Assembly: GCF_018918235.1 (NCBI RefSeq)
Contig: NZ_JAHLQE010000115.1
Span: forward strand, 1 to 35,648
Length of the DNA: 35,648 nucleotides
Reading direction: 5' to 3'
From: Eubacterium sp. MSJ-13
Lineage (GTDB): Bacteria; Bacillota; Clostridia; Lachnospirales; Lachnospiraceae
Part shown: positions 8,668 to 16,673 of the stretch, in pieces
Numbering within the stretch: position 1 is the first letter of the stretch
Layout: each line of letters starts with the position of its first letter
Position numbers and translations under genes: made by a program
The notes under the pieces: model-generated
The model's input: only the letters and a program-made list of their open reading frames with translations
Database searches by the model: none
What the model was told of the DNA's origin: nothing

Positions 8668-9597
8668 TTATATCTCGTCCTCCGCCATCGGCGTATAACT
8701 TATCGCAACATTTATATCCTGTCCATAATTTCCAAATGACTTGCCAAAAAGTGTAAGTCCTCCCTTATGTGTTGCATTCTCATCCACACCAAGTTTAAAT
8801 CTGATATTGCTTCTGTAATCAAGATTAAAATCATTTATAGTGACATCTGATATCTTAAGTCCGTCAATAAATGTTCCTTTCCTGTTTATTACAAGAAGTT
8901 TTAGAAGTCCATACTGATTCCAGTTCTCAGGCCACCATGTCGGTGTAAAAAGACCTTTTACATCACCGAAATCTCCCGGTGATGTCCAGCATCCAAGTGG
9001 CTTGTCATTAAGATAAAACTCTATATCTGATGGCCAGTCACTATTGACTCCCGGTGCTTCTGAGCTAAGTTCCATAGTGATAGATATCTGGGTAATCTTC
9101 TGGAATCCCGGAATAAAGTTCGGTATAACATACTCAACAAAACCATTTGTAAACCAGAGAATTTCAGCATTATATCTGTCAGGATGCTCAAAATATCTCG
9201 CATCATCAACTTCTCCTATAAGAGCCTTACTTGAAGCAAGTCCACATGTAGGTGTAATTTCATAATTTGAATAATGACCAACCTTTATTTCAGTATTATA
9301 TACATTTTCATCCTCAACCTGCTTTTCAAGATCAATAACTATTCTGTCCCAATGTACAGAACATATCTTCTGATTTCCATGAACAACCGACTCCGCAGAT
9401 GTCGTAATAAGACCACAACTCTCGAGCTTTTTAATATGTCCTGTAAGTGCACCGTTAGTAATATTAAGTTTGGCCGCCAAATCCTTCATGCTCATGTTGC
9501 TGTTCTCAAGCAATATATTTAATATCTGAATCCTGACATCCGAACCCAATGCTTTAAATATTTCTAGTCCTTCATCCAATGATGTAATGTGTAACAT
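8668..9597 (-). CDS. ArsR-type HTH regulator with long C-terminal putative sugar-sensing domain
   Basis: The start at 9597 is chosen because GAGGT lies about 8 nt before this ATG; the first in-frame ATG (9654) has no site. The product is 309 aa with no signal peptide. Residues 1-90 are a winged helix: FKALGSDVRIQILNILL, then MSMKDLAAKLNITNGALTGH as the recognition region. Residues about 100-309 are beta-rich with many Trp/Phe (SDWPSDIEFYLNDKPLG, FTPTWWPENWNQYG), resembling a carbohydrate-binding beta-sandwich. Classical ArsR metal sensors are about 100 aa, and I see no metal-binding cysteine cluster. It sits next to GH127 and has several copies of the 15-bp motif upstream. It is the only recognisable transcription factor in the window, so it is the likely controller (inference). 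Confidence 0.75.
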   Translation of the reverse strand: MLHITSLDEGLEIFKALGSDVRIQILNILLENSNMSMKDLAAKLNITNGALTGHIKKLESCGLITTSAESVVHGNQKICSVHWDRIVIDLEKQVEDENVYNTEIKVGHYSNYEITPTCGLASSKALIGEVDDARYFEHPDRYNAEILWFTNGFVEYVIPNFIPGFQKITQISITMELSSEAPGVNSDWPSDIEFYLNDKPLGCWTSPGDFGDVKGLFTPTWWPENWNQYGLLKLLVINRKGTFIDGLKISDVTINDFNLDYRSNIRFKLGVDENATHKGGLTLFGKSFGNYGQDINVAISYTPMAEDEI

Positions 9598-9715
9598 TGT
9601 GTCTACCTCTTTTCCATGCAATTTTCTACTGTTTACATAATCAAGCAATAACATTCTTTTTTATTTTTTTCAATTTTAAATACAAATATTTTGAAAGCTT
9701 TTTGTTTTTATTTAC

Positions 9716-9860
9716 AAACTGCTAAACGATTATATATAAAAATCAAATATTTTTACTATTTTCAACAAAAAATATATATTTTAACACATATATTATAGCA
9801 TTTTGTATATTTATTATACCCAATAACTGCTAAATAGTCAATAATATACTAAATCATTTT
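9716..9860. promoter_or_regulatory. Cluster of three operator-like sites upstream of the regulator
   Basis: Sites at 9716-9730, 9825-9839 and 9846-9860 read on the minus strand as ATCGTTTAGCAGTTT, GACTATTTAGCAGTT and AAAATGATTTAGTAT. All share TTTAG[C/T]A. The region is a gene-free AT-rich gap (9598-10111), and the spacing would allow looping or cooperative binding. Together with the site at 9976 it suggests self-regulation plus control of GH127. Confidence 0.4.
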
Positions 9861-9975
9861 ACCTTTTGTCAAAATAGCAATATATTACCATCACAAGCAA
9901 TATACTTATATATGAAATAAATACACTTAAAACAACATTTTTTGATTGATATTTGATTTATTTTTAGATATAATT

Positions 9976-9990
9976 AAATTACTTTAGCAA
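9976..9990. promoter_or_regulatory. Putative operator upstream of GH127
   Basis: AAATTACTTTAGCAA differs from the site at 31265-31279 (AAATTACTTTAGTTT) only in the last three bases. It lies 122 nt upstream of the 10112 start, before the structured leader. Confidence 0.45.
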
Positions 9991-10012
9991 CTTATAAACA
10001 CATTTACACTTA

Positions 10013-10106
10013 GCTGACTGCTTATGAGCAAAAGCACTCAGCTTTTATGACGACACAAATTTTAAATTTGCGCCGCCTCTTTGCAAAAGGCTGCTCAGAA
10101 AAGAGG
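10013..10106 (+). promoter_or_regulatory. Structured leader that can mask the GH127 Shine-Dalgarno
   Basis: Hairpin 1 (10013-10042) pairs GCTGA/TCAGC and TGCTT/AAGCA. Hairpin 2 (10056-10070) pairs CAAATT/AATTTG. CCTCTTT (10076-10082) can pair with AAAGAGG (10100-10106), which contains the Shine-Dalgarno of the 10112 gene. TGAGCA in the loop of hairpin 1 (10025-10030) is complementary to TGCTCA (10092-10097) in the masking loop, so a competing fold is possible. It matches no riboswitch family that I recognise. Confidence 0.4.
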
Positions 10107-10111
10107 ACAGT

Positions 10112-12097
10112 ATGAAAACAAAAAAATTAAATCTTTTACCACTTAAAGCACTTAAAGTAGATGACTTCTTTTGGAACAAATATACGGGACTTGTCACAAA
10201 AGAAATCATTCCTTATCAGTGGAAAGCACTGAACGATGAAGTAGCAGACGCAGAACCAAGCCACTGTATTGACAATTTCAAAGTTGCCGCAGGACTCAAA
10301 AAAGGAACTTTTCACGGCTGGGTATTTCAGGACACTGACCTTGCAAAATGGCTTGAGGCCGTTGCCTATTCCCTCTCCTATGAACCAAATGAAGCACTTG
10401 AAAAACTTGCGGATGACGCAATAGAACTTGTCGGTAAAGCCCAGCAGGAAAACGGATACATAAACACACACTTCTCTATCCTTCATCCCGGCAAGCAGTA
10501 CTGCAACCTTAAAGAAGGACATGAGCTCTACACGACAGGCCATTTTATCGAGGCAGCGATTGCTTATTATGAGGTAACAGGTAAAGATAAATTCTTAAAT
10601 ATAATGAAAAAGAACGCAGACCTTATATGCGAAGTATTCCACACCGAAAAATACCAGAATGCAGTTCCGGGACACGAGGAGATTGAACTTGCACTTATGA
10701 AACTCGCCACCATAACAGGTGATGACAAATACGCAGATATGGCAAAAGACTTTATCGACAGACGAGGAACAGAGCCAAATTATCTATTCAACGAAAGCAA
10801 AAATAAAGATTTCATTGATGTATGGCACGATCCAAACCCATATATAAACGAATACGGTCAGAACCATCTCCCTGTAAGAAAGCAAAAAACAGCTGAAGGT
10901 CATGCGGTAAGGGCAACTTACCTCTACTGTGCAATGGCCGATATAGCACAGAAATATCAGGATGAATCATTATTTGAAGCCTGCGAAAACCTCTACAACA
11001 ACATTGTCAAAAAGAGAATGTACATAACAGGTGGAATTGGAAGTTCAGGCGTAATGGAACGCTTCACAACAGACTACGACCTTCCAAACGATACAAATTA
11101 CTCAGAAAGCTGTGCCTCAATAGGGCTTGCACTCTTCTGCCGCCGCATGGCACAGATAACAGGTAACAGCAAATACATAGATACAATGGAACTCGCACTT
11201 ATGAACACTGTACTTGCCGGAATAGCAATGGATGGAAAGAGTTTCTTCTATGTAAATCCGCTTGAAGTGTGGCCTGACAACTGCATCCCTGCCACTGACA
11301 AAAACCATGTAAAACCTGTCAGACAGAAATGGTTTGGCTGTGCCTGCTGCCCTCCAAACATAGCAAGAACATTAAGTTCACTCGGTGAGTACCTCTTTAT
11401 GCAGAGTGATGACGGATTATTCATAAACATGTTTGCAGGCGGTGAGTACAAAACAACAGCACTCGGCGGATACAAGAAGTTAAATATTCAGACGAGATTC
11501 CCATTTGAAGGAAAAATAATAATATCAATATCCGACATAGCAGACAAAACCTCCGGAAGTGACACACCATCAGACAAAAAAATATATATAAGAATCCCTG
11601 AATATGCACAGAACTACAAAATAAAGATAAACGGCTGTGATATAAACTACAGAACCGAAAACGGATACGCCGTATTGTCAAAAGACGATATAGCATCCGC
11701 ATGGAAAGGCACATGCATAGAGATAAACTTTGAAATGCCCGCACACTTCGTCTACGCCAACCCAAAAGTGCGTGCAGACGCAGGCAAAGTAGCGATCAAA
11801 AAAGGACCACTCGTATACTGTGCGGAACAAATAGACAACGGAGAAAACATCTCATCAATAATGGTAGACATAACAAAACCTATAAGCGAATATTGGGATG
11901 ACAACACATTAGGCGGAATAACCGTCATAAAAGCACATGGCAAAACAATAAAACATCCTGAAAAATACGACACCGAAGAACTCTATTTAGACGAACCGGC
12001 AGAACTCGGTTATAAAGAGATCACCTATGTTCCATATGCAAACTGGGGCAACAGAGGAGCAGGCGAGATGTATACGTGGCTTAGAAGATTTTGTTAA
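10112..12097 (+). CDS. GH127 beta-L-arabinofuranosidase (DUF1680 family)
   Basis: This 661-aa cytosolic enzyme has no signal peptide and is close in length to Bifidobacterium HypBA1 (about 658 aa). It is expected to release beta-linked L-arabinofuranose from arabino-oligosaccharides or glycopeptide-derived sugars. The zinc/cysteine catalytic set of the family is visible: E316 (VMERFTTDYDL), E332 and C334 (SESCAS), and C412-C413 (GCACCPPN). By alignment to HypBA1 these correspond to the acid/base, the zinc ligands and the nucleophile cysteine. The start is fixed by AAGAGG 5 nt before ATG. The gene stands alone on the plus strand beside the ArsR-type gene. GH127 has an uncommon cysteine-nucleophile mechanism. 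Confidence is high for family, lower for exact substrate. Confidence 0.92.
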   Translation: MKTKKLNLLPLKALKVDDFFWNKYTGLVTKEIIPYQWKALNDEVADAEPSHCIDNFKVAAGLKKGTFHGWVFQDTDLAKWLEAVAYSLSYEPNEALEKLADDAIELVGKAQQENGYINTHFSILHPGKQYCNLKEGHELYTTGHFIEAAIAYYEVTGKDKFLNIMKKNADLICEVFHTEKYQNAVPGHEEIELALMKLATITGDDKYADMAKDFIDRRGTEPNYLFNESKNKDFIDVWHDPNPYINEYGQNHLPVRKQKTAEGHAVRATYLYCAMADIAQKYQDESLFEACENLYNNIVKKRMYITGGIGSSGVMERFTTDYDLPNDTNYSESCASIGLALFCRRMAQITGNSKYIDTMELALMNTVLAGIAMDGKSFFYVNPLEVWPDNCIPATDKNHVKPVRQKWFGCACCPPNIARTLSSLGEYLFMQSDDGLFINMFAGGEYKTTALGGYKKLNIQTRFPFEGKIIISISDIADKTSGSDTPSDKKIYIRIPEYAQNYKIKINGCDINYRTENGYAVLSKDDIASAWKGTCIEINFEMPAHFVYANPKVRADAGKVAIKKGPLVYCAEQIDNGENISSIMVDITKPISEYWDDNTLGGITVIKAHGKTIKHPEKYDTEELYLDEPAELGYKEITYVPYANWGNRGAGEMYTWLRRFC

Positions 12098-12166
12098 TCC
12101 GTTGAATAATATGTGAACATTTAAACTAATACTTGAAAAAAATACTATAGATTTATATCAATTTAC

Positions 12167-12220
12167 AAAAGCCGTACGAGAGAATAATTTTTGATTATCA
12201 ATATCTCTCACACGGCTTTT
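12167..12220 (+). terminator. Terminator after GH127
   Basis: AAAAGCCGT and GAGAGA pair with TCTCTC and ACGGCTTTT across a 2-bp internal mismatch, about 70 nt after the stop. The stem ends in TTTT. The remainder of 12098-12317 shows nothing else recognisable. Confidence 0.7.
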
Positions 12221-12317
12221 GTTGCGGTAAAAGGTGACTTTAGATTTTATAAAAGTATCTGTTGCTGCATCTAACACAAAAATTTTTTATCTGCATTTTT
12301 CAAATACTTTACGATTA

Positions 12318-13100
12318 CTAACATATTTTATAATCATCAATATATTTCACACAATCCCTCCATAATTTCGCTCCAAAATAATCTAACAAAAATTCCGGAA
12401 ATGCACTTAATATGAATACCCTTTTTCTTAAAATTTCATTTTCTTCTTGTTTATAGATTTCAACTGAATTTATATCTTCTAAATACTCCTCATAAGAAAT
12501 CATATCTTTACAATTTATAAGACAAGAGATGCGCATTACAAATACATTGAGTATCTCTTTCCATATCGGATAATCATACTCCTTAAATTGTGGATAACGC
12601 GACCTGGCCGCTAATATAGTTTTGTAATTATCACCTTCCTCTATTGCAACAAAACAATCACCTTCTCTGCCACACTGTCCTTCCTCAAAATCTCTAAGTG
12701 CTTCCACCATAGGATAGCTGATATATAACTTTCCATTCTCTGTTTCATTATCAAAACTATTAAGCATCTGTTTAATCACATCTTCACTTTCAGATTCACC
12801 AAGATTATTTTGATGTCCATCATAGTCAAAAAAAAGATAAATTTCGGAAAAATCATCTCTTTCTAATCCCGCAAGCTGCTGTTCTATTTCCTTATTTTCT
12901 TCTCTTAATACTTCTATAATATCTGTATCAAAATCATCCTCTTTTAATTTTTTCCAAAGCATATATATATTCTGACCTGCTGGAAGTGTAATAATCTTGA
13001 ATTTAACATTTCTGAAAAAAACTTTTGATATATTATCAATAATAAGAGGTTCCCTAGCCTCTCCCTCGACTATGAATACTTTATAGTCCTTATCATTCAT
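12318..13100 (-). CDS. TOPRIM-like protein, partner of the AAA ATPase (candidate phage-defence effector)
   Basis: The start at 13100 is chosen because its ATG overlaps the ATPase stop in ATGAATGA (8-nt overlap), a sign of translational coupling; a longer in-frame start (13142) would overlap by 50 nt. The product is 260 aa with no signal peptide. KVFIVEGEAREPLI near the N-terminus and EIYLFFDYDGHQ near residue 90 fit the E...DxD pattern of TOPRIM metal sites, followed by ISYPMVEALRDF. Small TOPRIM proteins beside SMC-like ATPases occur in AbiL, PARIS (AriA/AriB), RloA/RloB and OLD-like systems. I cannot assign one of these by eye. Function as a nuclease effector is inference. Confidence 0.6.
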   Translation of the reverse strand: MNDKDYKVFIVEGEAREPLIIDNISKVFFRNVKFKIITLPAGQNIYMLWKKLKEDDFDTDIIEVLREENKEIEQQLAGLERDDFSEIYLFFDYDGHQNNLGESESEDVIKQMLNSFDNETENGKLYISYPMVEALRDFEEGQCGREGDCFVAIEEGDNYKTILAARSRYPQFKEYDYPIWKEILNVFVMRISCLINCKDMISYEEYLEDINSVEIYKQEENEILRKRVFILSAFPEFLLDYFGAKLWRDCVKYIDDYKIC

Positions 13101-14199
13101 CAAATGCACCTGCCTTATACATTTTTTGAAGATTATGGGCAAATCGCAATTCTTTCTGCGTCAACTCTGATATCGTTTTAATCTTATTATCTTTTAAAAT
13201 GTAATAACAATCAGGACGCAGCAAATCATTACTCATAAGATCCGTATTATGCGTTGTTGTAAAAATTTGCACATGCTTAATCGCCCTTAACATTTTCTGA
13301 ACATTTTCCGACAATTCAAAATGATAAAATGCATCAAACTCATCAACAAACACAAATGAAGCATTTTGCATTTGTATATACCAATAGAAAAAAAGTGCAA
13401 GTGATCTGGTTCCCGTAGAAGCAATCTTAAAAAAATCGACATCCTGATTTTCAAAATGACAATAAATCCTTTTTCTGCCATCAACCTCGCAACCATATAA
13501 ACTGTAAATAATACCATTCTGTTTTAAAAATTCTTGAAATTCATCTACTTTTCCACTATTTACAATTCCCTCCGTTACATTTTTACTACCATTTGTAAAT
13601 CCTTCATATCCCCTGCTGTCTAATGAATAAAACAGCAACATATGTTCAACAAAATCCACAAATTTTTTAAATATCTTATTTTCTATATTGTCATCTAATA
13701 TAGAATTATTATTTACATATTTAACCCTTGATATCGGACTCTCATTTTTGATAGTAGCATTTAATGTAGCTGAACCCTCCAATCTAGTAAATCCTTCATT
13801 CTTAATATAATCGTAGTATATTACTTCTCTGTTATCAATACTTAAGCTCTCCTCTCGAAGTATATCTACATTATTTTTTTTATACCTATAAATCACCTCA
13901 TGCCCGTCAAAATCAAAAATATATTCAAATTCTGCAAATGATTTTCTACCACTCATATTTAAATATAAATCATAATTTCTTAAAAGTCTTTCTTTTTCTG
14001 TCAAATGTGTAATAATATCAAAAATCGCCAATCCAAGATTTGACTTACCACAACTATTTATACCATATACAATCCCTTTCGTAACACAACCATTTTCAAT
14101 TATATCTGAATTAAAACTATAATTACTAGGAGAACCCATATCAAAAACCAATTTATCTTCAAAACCTTTGAAATTTTCAACGCTGAACCTTCTTAACAT
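13093..14199 (-). CDS. SMC/OLD-like AAA ATPase (RloA/AriA-type), first gene of a two-gene defence-like operon
   Basis: The start at 14199 is chosen because GAAAGGG precedes that ATG and the typical opening MLRRFSVENFKGF follows; the ATG at 14223 lacks a site. The product is 368 aa. It shows Walker A GINSCGKS (about 46-53), a signature-like STGTRSLALFF, Walker B SFVFVDEFDAF and a switch histidine in TTTHNTDLM. This is the AAA_15/AAA_21 layout of RecF/OLD-type ATPases. It is cytosolic. It has no sugar-related features and appears inserted into the arabinan locus. It is translationally coupled to the TOPRIM-like gene, so the two products probably act as one complex. Confidence 0.75.
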   Translation of the reverse strand: MLRRFSVENFKGFEDKLVFDMGSPSNYSFNSDIIENGCVTKGIVYGINSCGKSNLGLAIFDIITHLTEKERLLRNYDLYLNMSGRKSFAEFEYIFDFDGHEVIYRYKKNNVDILREESLSIDNREVIYYDYIKNEGFTRLEGSATLNATIKNESPISRVKYVNNNSILDDNIENKIFKKFVDFVEHMLLFYSLDSRGYEGFTNGSKNVTEGIVNSGKVDEFQEFLKQNGIIYSLYGCEVDGRKRIYCHFENQDVDFFKIASTGTRSLALFFYWYIQMQNASFVFVDEFDAFYHFELSENVQKMLRAIKHVQIFTTTHNTDLMSNDLLRPDCYYILKDNKIKTISELTQKELRFAHNLQKMYKAGAFDE

Positions 14200-14425
14200 A
14201 GCAACACACCCTTTCTTACTCATATTATATTATTATGCGTAATTTTTCGCAAGCTATACCGTATTTTTTTTACGGCATTTCAGTCCCACCAATTAACATC
14301 TTTAAAAATTCCTCACATTTTTCTTTAAAACACACAAAAAAACAGCCGTATTGGATATATAGTACCAACACGACATTACTTCAAATACATCATTGATTTT
14401 TTCTTTTACATAATTTCGATACACA
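14200..14425. other. Gene-free spacer upstream of the ATPase gene
   Basis: This is AT-rich sequence with a small ACCGT/ACGGC hairpin near 14263-14277. The promoter of the defence-like pair should lie here, but I cannot pick convincing -35/-10 boxes. Confidence 0.4.
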
Positions 14426-14568
14426 GACAAACAGGGTTTATATATGTTCTGCAAGCGGCATTTTCAAACTCGCCGGCACTTACGCACCGTATTTAGGTGC
14501 GTTAGTACCGCTGCGTGTTTGTATAGCGCAAGCGTGCCGCCTAAGAACATATATAAGCCCTGTTTGTC
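14426..14568 (-). repeat. Structured ~144-nt element, copy IV (diverged)
   Basis: 25-bp arms (14426-14450 and 14544-14568) pair fully with one G-T wobble and are unrelated to the arms of the other copies. Read on the minus strand, the interior keeps the family plan: GCGGCACGCTTGCGC, CAAACACGC/GCGAGTTTG, CGGTAC/GTGCCG, and ACGCACC/GGTGCGT with loop TAAATAC. It lies between the ATPase start and the end of the small cysteine-rich gene. Confidence 0.7.
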
Positions 14569-14593
14569 GTCACTTCCCCAAGCAAAATCCCCC

Positions 14594-14836
14594 CTACCAA
14601 AATTTATGCGGACACCTCCCCACCTTCGCCGCAGCTCTAAGTTCCACATAACACCCACACGCCCCACAAGTCCCTGCATTAAGAAGATCACACTCCCTGC
14701 AGACCGCAAGTCTTTCCTCATACTTCTCCTCAGATACCCGGTCAATCTTCTTAATACCATTCTTATACTTCTCTATCATTTTTGCATCTTCTTCCGCCAT
14801 TTCACGCAGAAAACATTTTTTACATATATGTGCCAT
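14594..14836 (-). CDS. Small cysteine-rich protein (DUF6171-like)
   Basis: The start at 14836 is supported by AGAGG before the ATG and by the conserved opening MAHICKKCFLREM; the upstream in-frame ATG (14974) lies in the palindrome at 14863-14986. The product is 80 aa and soluble. It has CKKC near the N-terminus, then CRECD, GTCGACGCYVELRAA and a final CPHKFW. That suggests a zinc-ribbon-like fold with two metal sites. The middle is charged and probably helical (SEEKYEERLAVCREC). I recognise the pattern from DUF6171-type small proteins of Lachnospiraceae. The function is unknown, and nothing ties it to arabinan use. Confidence 0.65.
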   Translation of the reverse strand: MAHICKKCFLREMAEEDAKMIEKYKNGIKKIDRVSEEKYEERLAVCRECDLLNAGTCGACGCYVELRAAAKVGRCPHKFW

Positions 14837-14862
14837 AATATTCCTCTTTTCCCATATATAAG

Positions 14863-14986
14863 AAATGTACTGTCGGGGCTGTCGCATTAAGTATAATCTA
14901 TACAATATGTAGATATTAATAACAGATTTATTATCTACATATTGTATGAATAGTGCTTCGTGCGACAGCCCCAATACAGTACATTT
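14863..14986. repeat. Large palindrome, MITE-like or terminator-like
   Basis: Outer arms AAATGTACTGT and GGGGCTGTCGCA pair with their complements, with a 1-nt versus 3-nt interruption. A separate perfect 16-bp inner stem (14900-14915 and 14932-14947) surrounds a 16-nt AT-rich loop. It lies 21 nt past the stop of the GH51 gene and just before the 80-aa gene. It does not share the interior of the four ~144-nt elements. Confidence 0.75.
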
Positions 14987-15007
14987 TTATTTGTAGTCTA
15001 TTTATTT

Positions 15008-16513
15008 TTATTTCTGAAGTCTTATCTCTACTACTGAATTTACAGGAAGTTTTACTACGATATTTCCGTTTTTAACTTCATAATCAGTAAAGTCTTTCTC
15101 TACTACTTCCTCAGGTGCTTCAAATGTATTATGTGCATGCATATCACTGTTTGTTACTATGCGTGACTCTACCACTTTATACTCACCGTTTGCAAGCTGT
15201 ATCTCCACTTCCTCTGCTGCTTCGATTGAAAGATTATTAAGCGTGATAGTGATAACACCGTCTTTATCTTTTGATACAGACTCTGTTACCTTTGGAACTT
15301 TCCATTCATCAGGTCCGATTTCATCTATTCCTGTCACACTGCTCTCAAGAAGTTTTGCCCCCTGATGATGTCTGTACATATGCATTACATGGTATGTAGG
15401 TGTCTTTATCATCTTGTCACCCTCTGTGAGAAGAACTGACTGAAGTACATTTACCATCTGTGCAAGTGCTGCTATCTTAACTCTGTCGCTGTGCTTATTG
15501 AAGATATTGAGTGTGATTCCTGCTATAAGTGCATCCCTTACAGTGTTCTGCTGATATAAAAATCCCGGATTTGTTCCCGGCTCACAGGTATACCATGCTC
15601 CCCACTCATCAACACACATTCCTACTTTCTTCTCAGGATCATACTTATCCATGATAGTTCCATGTCTTGTGATAAGTTCGTCCATATGAAGTGCCTTGTT
15701 AAGCGTCTTATACCATACTTCACCGTCAAAGTCCGTCGAACTTCCCTTTATCTCCCATCCTTCCGGATGTACATAATAATGAAGTGACAGGTAGTCCATA
15801 AATCCATGTGCCCACTCTGCATGGCTGAAACATGTCTTCATAACACCCTCTGTCCAGAAATAATCATCAACATTTGCACCACAGCAAACCTTTTTTATAG
15901 GTTTTTCAGGATCATAATTTCTAACATATGTCTGATAACGGCGGTACTCATTTCCGTAGTACTCAGGTGTCATATTTCCGCCGCAGCCCCAGTTTTCGTT
16001 ACCTACACCAAAGAAATCAACCTTCCACGGTTCCTCGTGACCATTTTCTTTTCTAAGGTCTGCCATAGGTGATACGCCATTGAATGTCATATATTCAACC
16101 CATTCTGACATCTCCTGAACCGTTCCGCTTCCAAGATTTCCGTTTACATAAGTCTTACAGCCTATCTGACGGCAAAGTTCCATAAACTCATGCGTTCCGA
16201 AACTGTTGTCCTCAACAACACCACCCCAATGTGTGTTTATCATTTTCTTTCTAGTCTCTTTTGGTCCGATACCATCTTTCCAGTGATACTCATCTGCAAA
16301 GCAACCACCCGGCCAGCGAAGCATCGGTACTTTAAGTTCCTTTAATGCCTCAACTACATCTGTACGCATACCGTTTACATTAGGTATGTCAGAGTTTTCT
16401 CCAACATAGATTCCCTCATAGATACATCTTCCGAGATGCTCTGAAAAGTGACCGTAGATTTCCGGCTCTATCGTGCTTAATTCTTTGTTCTCGTTAATAA
16501 TAAGTTTTGCCAT
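15008..16513 (-). CDS. abfA: GH51 intracellular alpha-L-arabinofuranosidase
   Basis: This 501-aa protein has the normal length for clostridial/bacillar GH51 enzymes and no signal peptide, so it acts in the cytosol. The TIM-barrel acids are visible: acid/base E173 in GNENWGCGG and nucleophile E303 in CVDEWGAWY. Other family marks are [11 protein letters not shown] at the N-terminus and [13 protein letters not shown]. It removes terminal alpha-L-arabinofuranose from imported arabino-oligosaccharides, giving L-arabinose. The ATG is preceded by AGGGAG. It lies downstream of the intracellular GH43 on the same strand with a 160-nt palindrome-rich gap. The symbol is given by family likeness only. 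Confidence 0.92.
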   Translation of the reverse strand: MAKLIINENKELSTIEPEIYGHFSEHLGRCIYEGIYVGENSDIPNVNGMRTDVVEALKELKVPMLRWPGGCFADEYHWKDGIGPKETRKKMINTHWGGVVEDNSFGTHEFMELCRQIGCKTYVNGNLGSGTVQEMSEWVEYMTFNGVSPMADLRKENGHEEPWKVDFFGVGNENWGCGGNMTPEYYGNEYRRYQTYVRNYDPEKPIKKVCCGANVDDYFWTEGVMKTCFSHAEWAHGFMDYLSLHYYVHPEGWEIKGSSTDFDGEVWYKTLNKALHMDELITRHGTIMDKYDPEKKVGMCVDEWGAWYTCEPGTNPGFLYQQNTVRDALIAGITLNIFNKHSDRVKIAALAQMVNVLQSVLLTEGDKMIKTPTYHVMHMYRHHQGAKLLESSVTGIDEIGPDEWKVPKVTESVSKDKDGVITITLNNLSIEAAEEVEIQLANGEYKVVESRIVTNSDMHAHNTFEAPEEVVEKDFTDYEVKNGNIVVKLPVNSVVEIRLQK

Positions 16514-16544
16514 TTCAATCTCCCTTTCTTTTTTATTTTTATAT

Positions 16545-16645
16545 ACAACACGCCAAATGTCGTATGCTCATATCTGACGAAACTGAGTGTTTGACACCTT
16601 AATTTCACCAAAACATCTATATGACAAATGGCGTATACTACTTAT
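16545..16645. repeat. Imperfect palindrome between GH43 and GH51
   Basis: The 160-bp gap holds an imperfect inverted repeat: ACGCCAAATGTC near its left end faces GACAAATGGCGT near its right end, with two mismatches. Further partial pairs lie inside (CTCATATCTG against CTATATGA). It could be a degraded intergenic element or a weak attenuator between the two genes. Confidence 0.35.
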
Positions 16646-16673
16646 AAATTACAAATTAAAATCGACTATTCAA

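Noticed and set aside
14426-14568. T-box, riboswitch or other named leader RNA
   Set aside because: No specifier/antiterminator motif or known aptamer core was recognised, and copies occur downstream of genes as well as between them.
14444-14890. Open frame of 148 aa on the plus strand
   Set aside because: It runs through element IV, the antisense of the 80-aa cysteine-rich gene and the palindrome; it has no ribosome site or recognisable domain.
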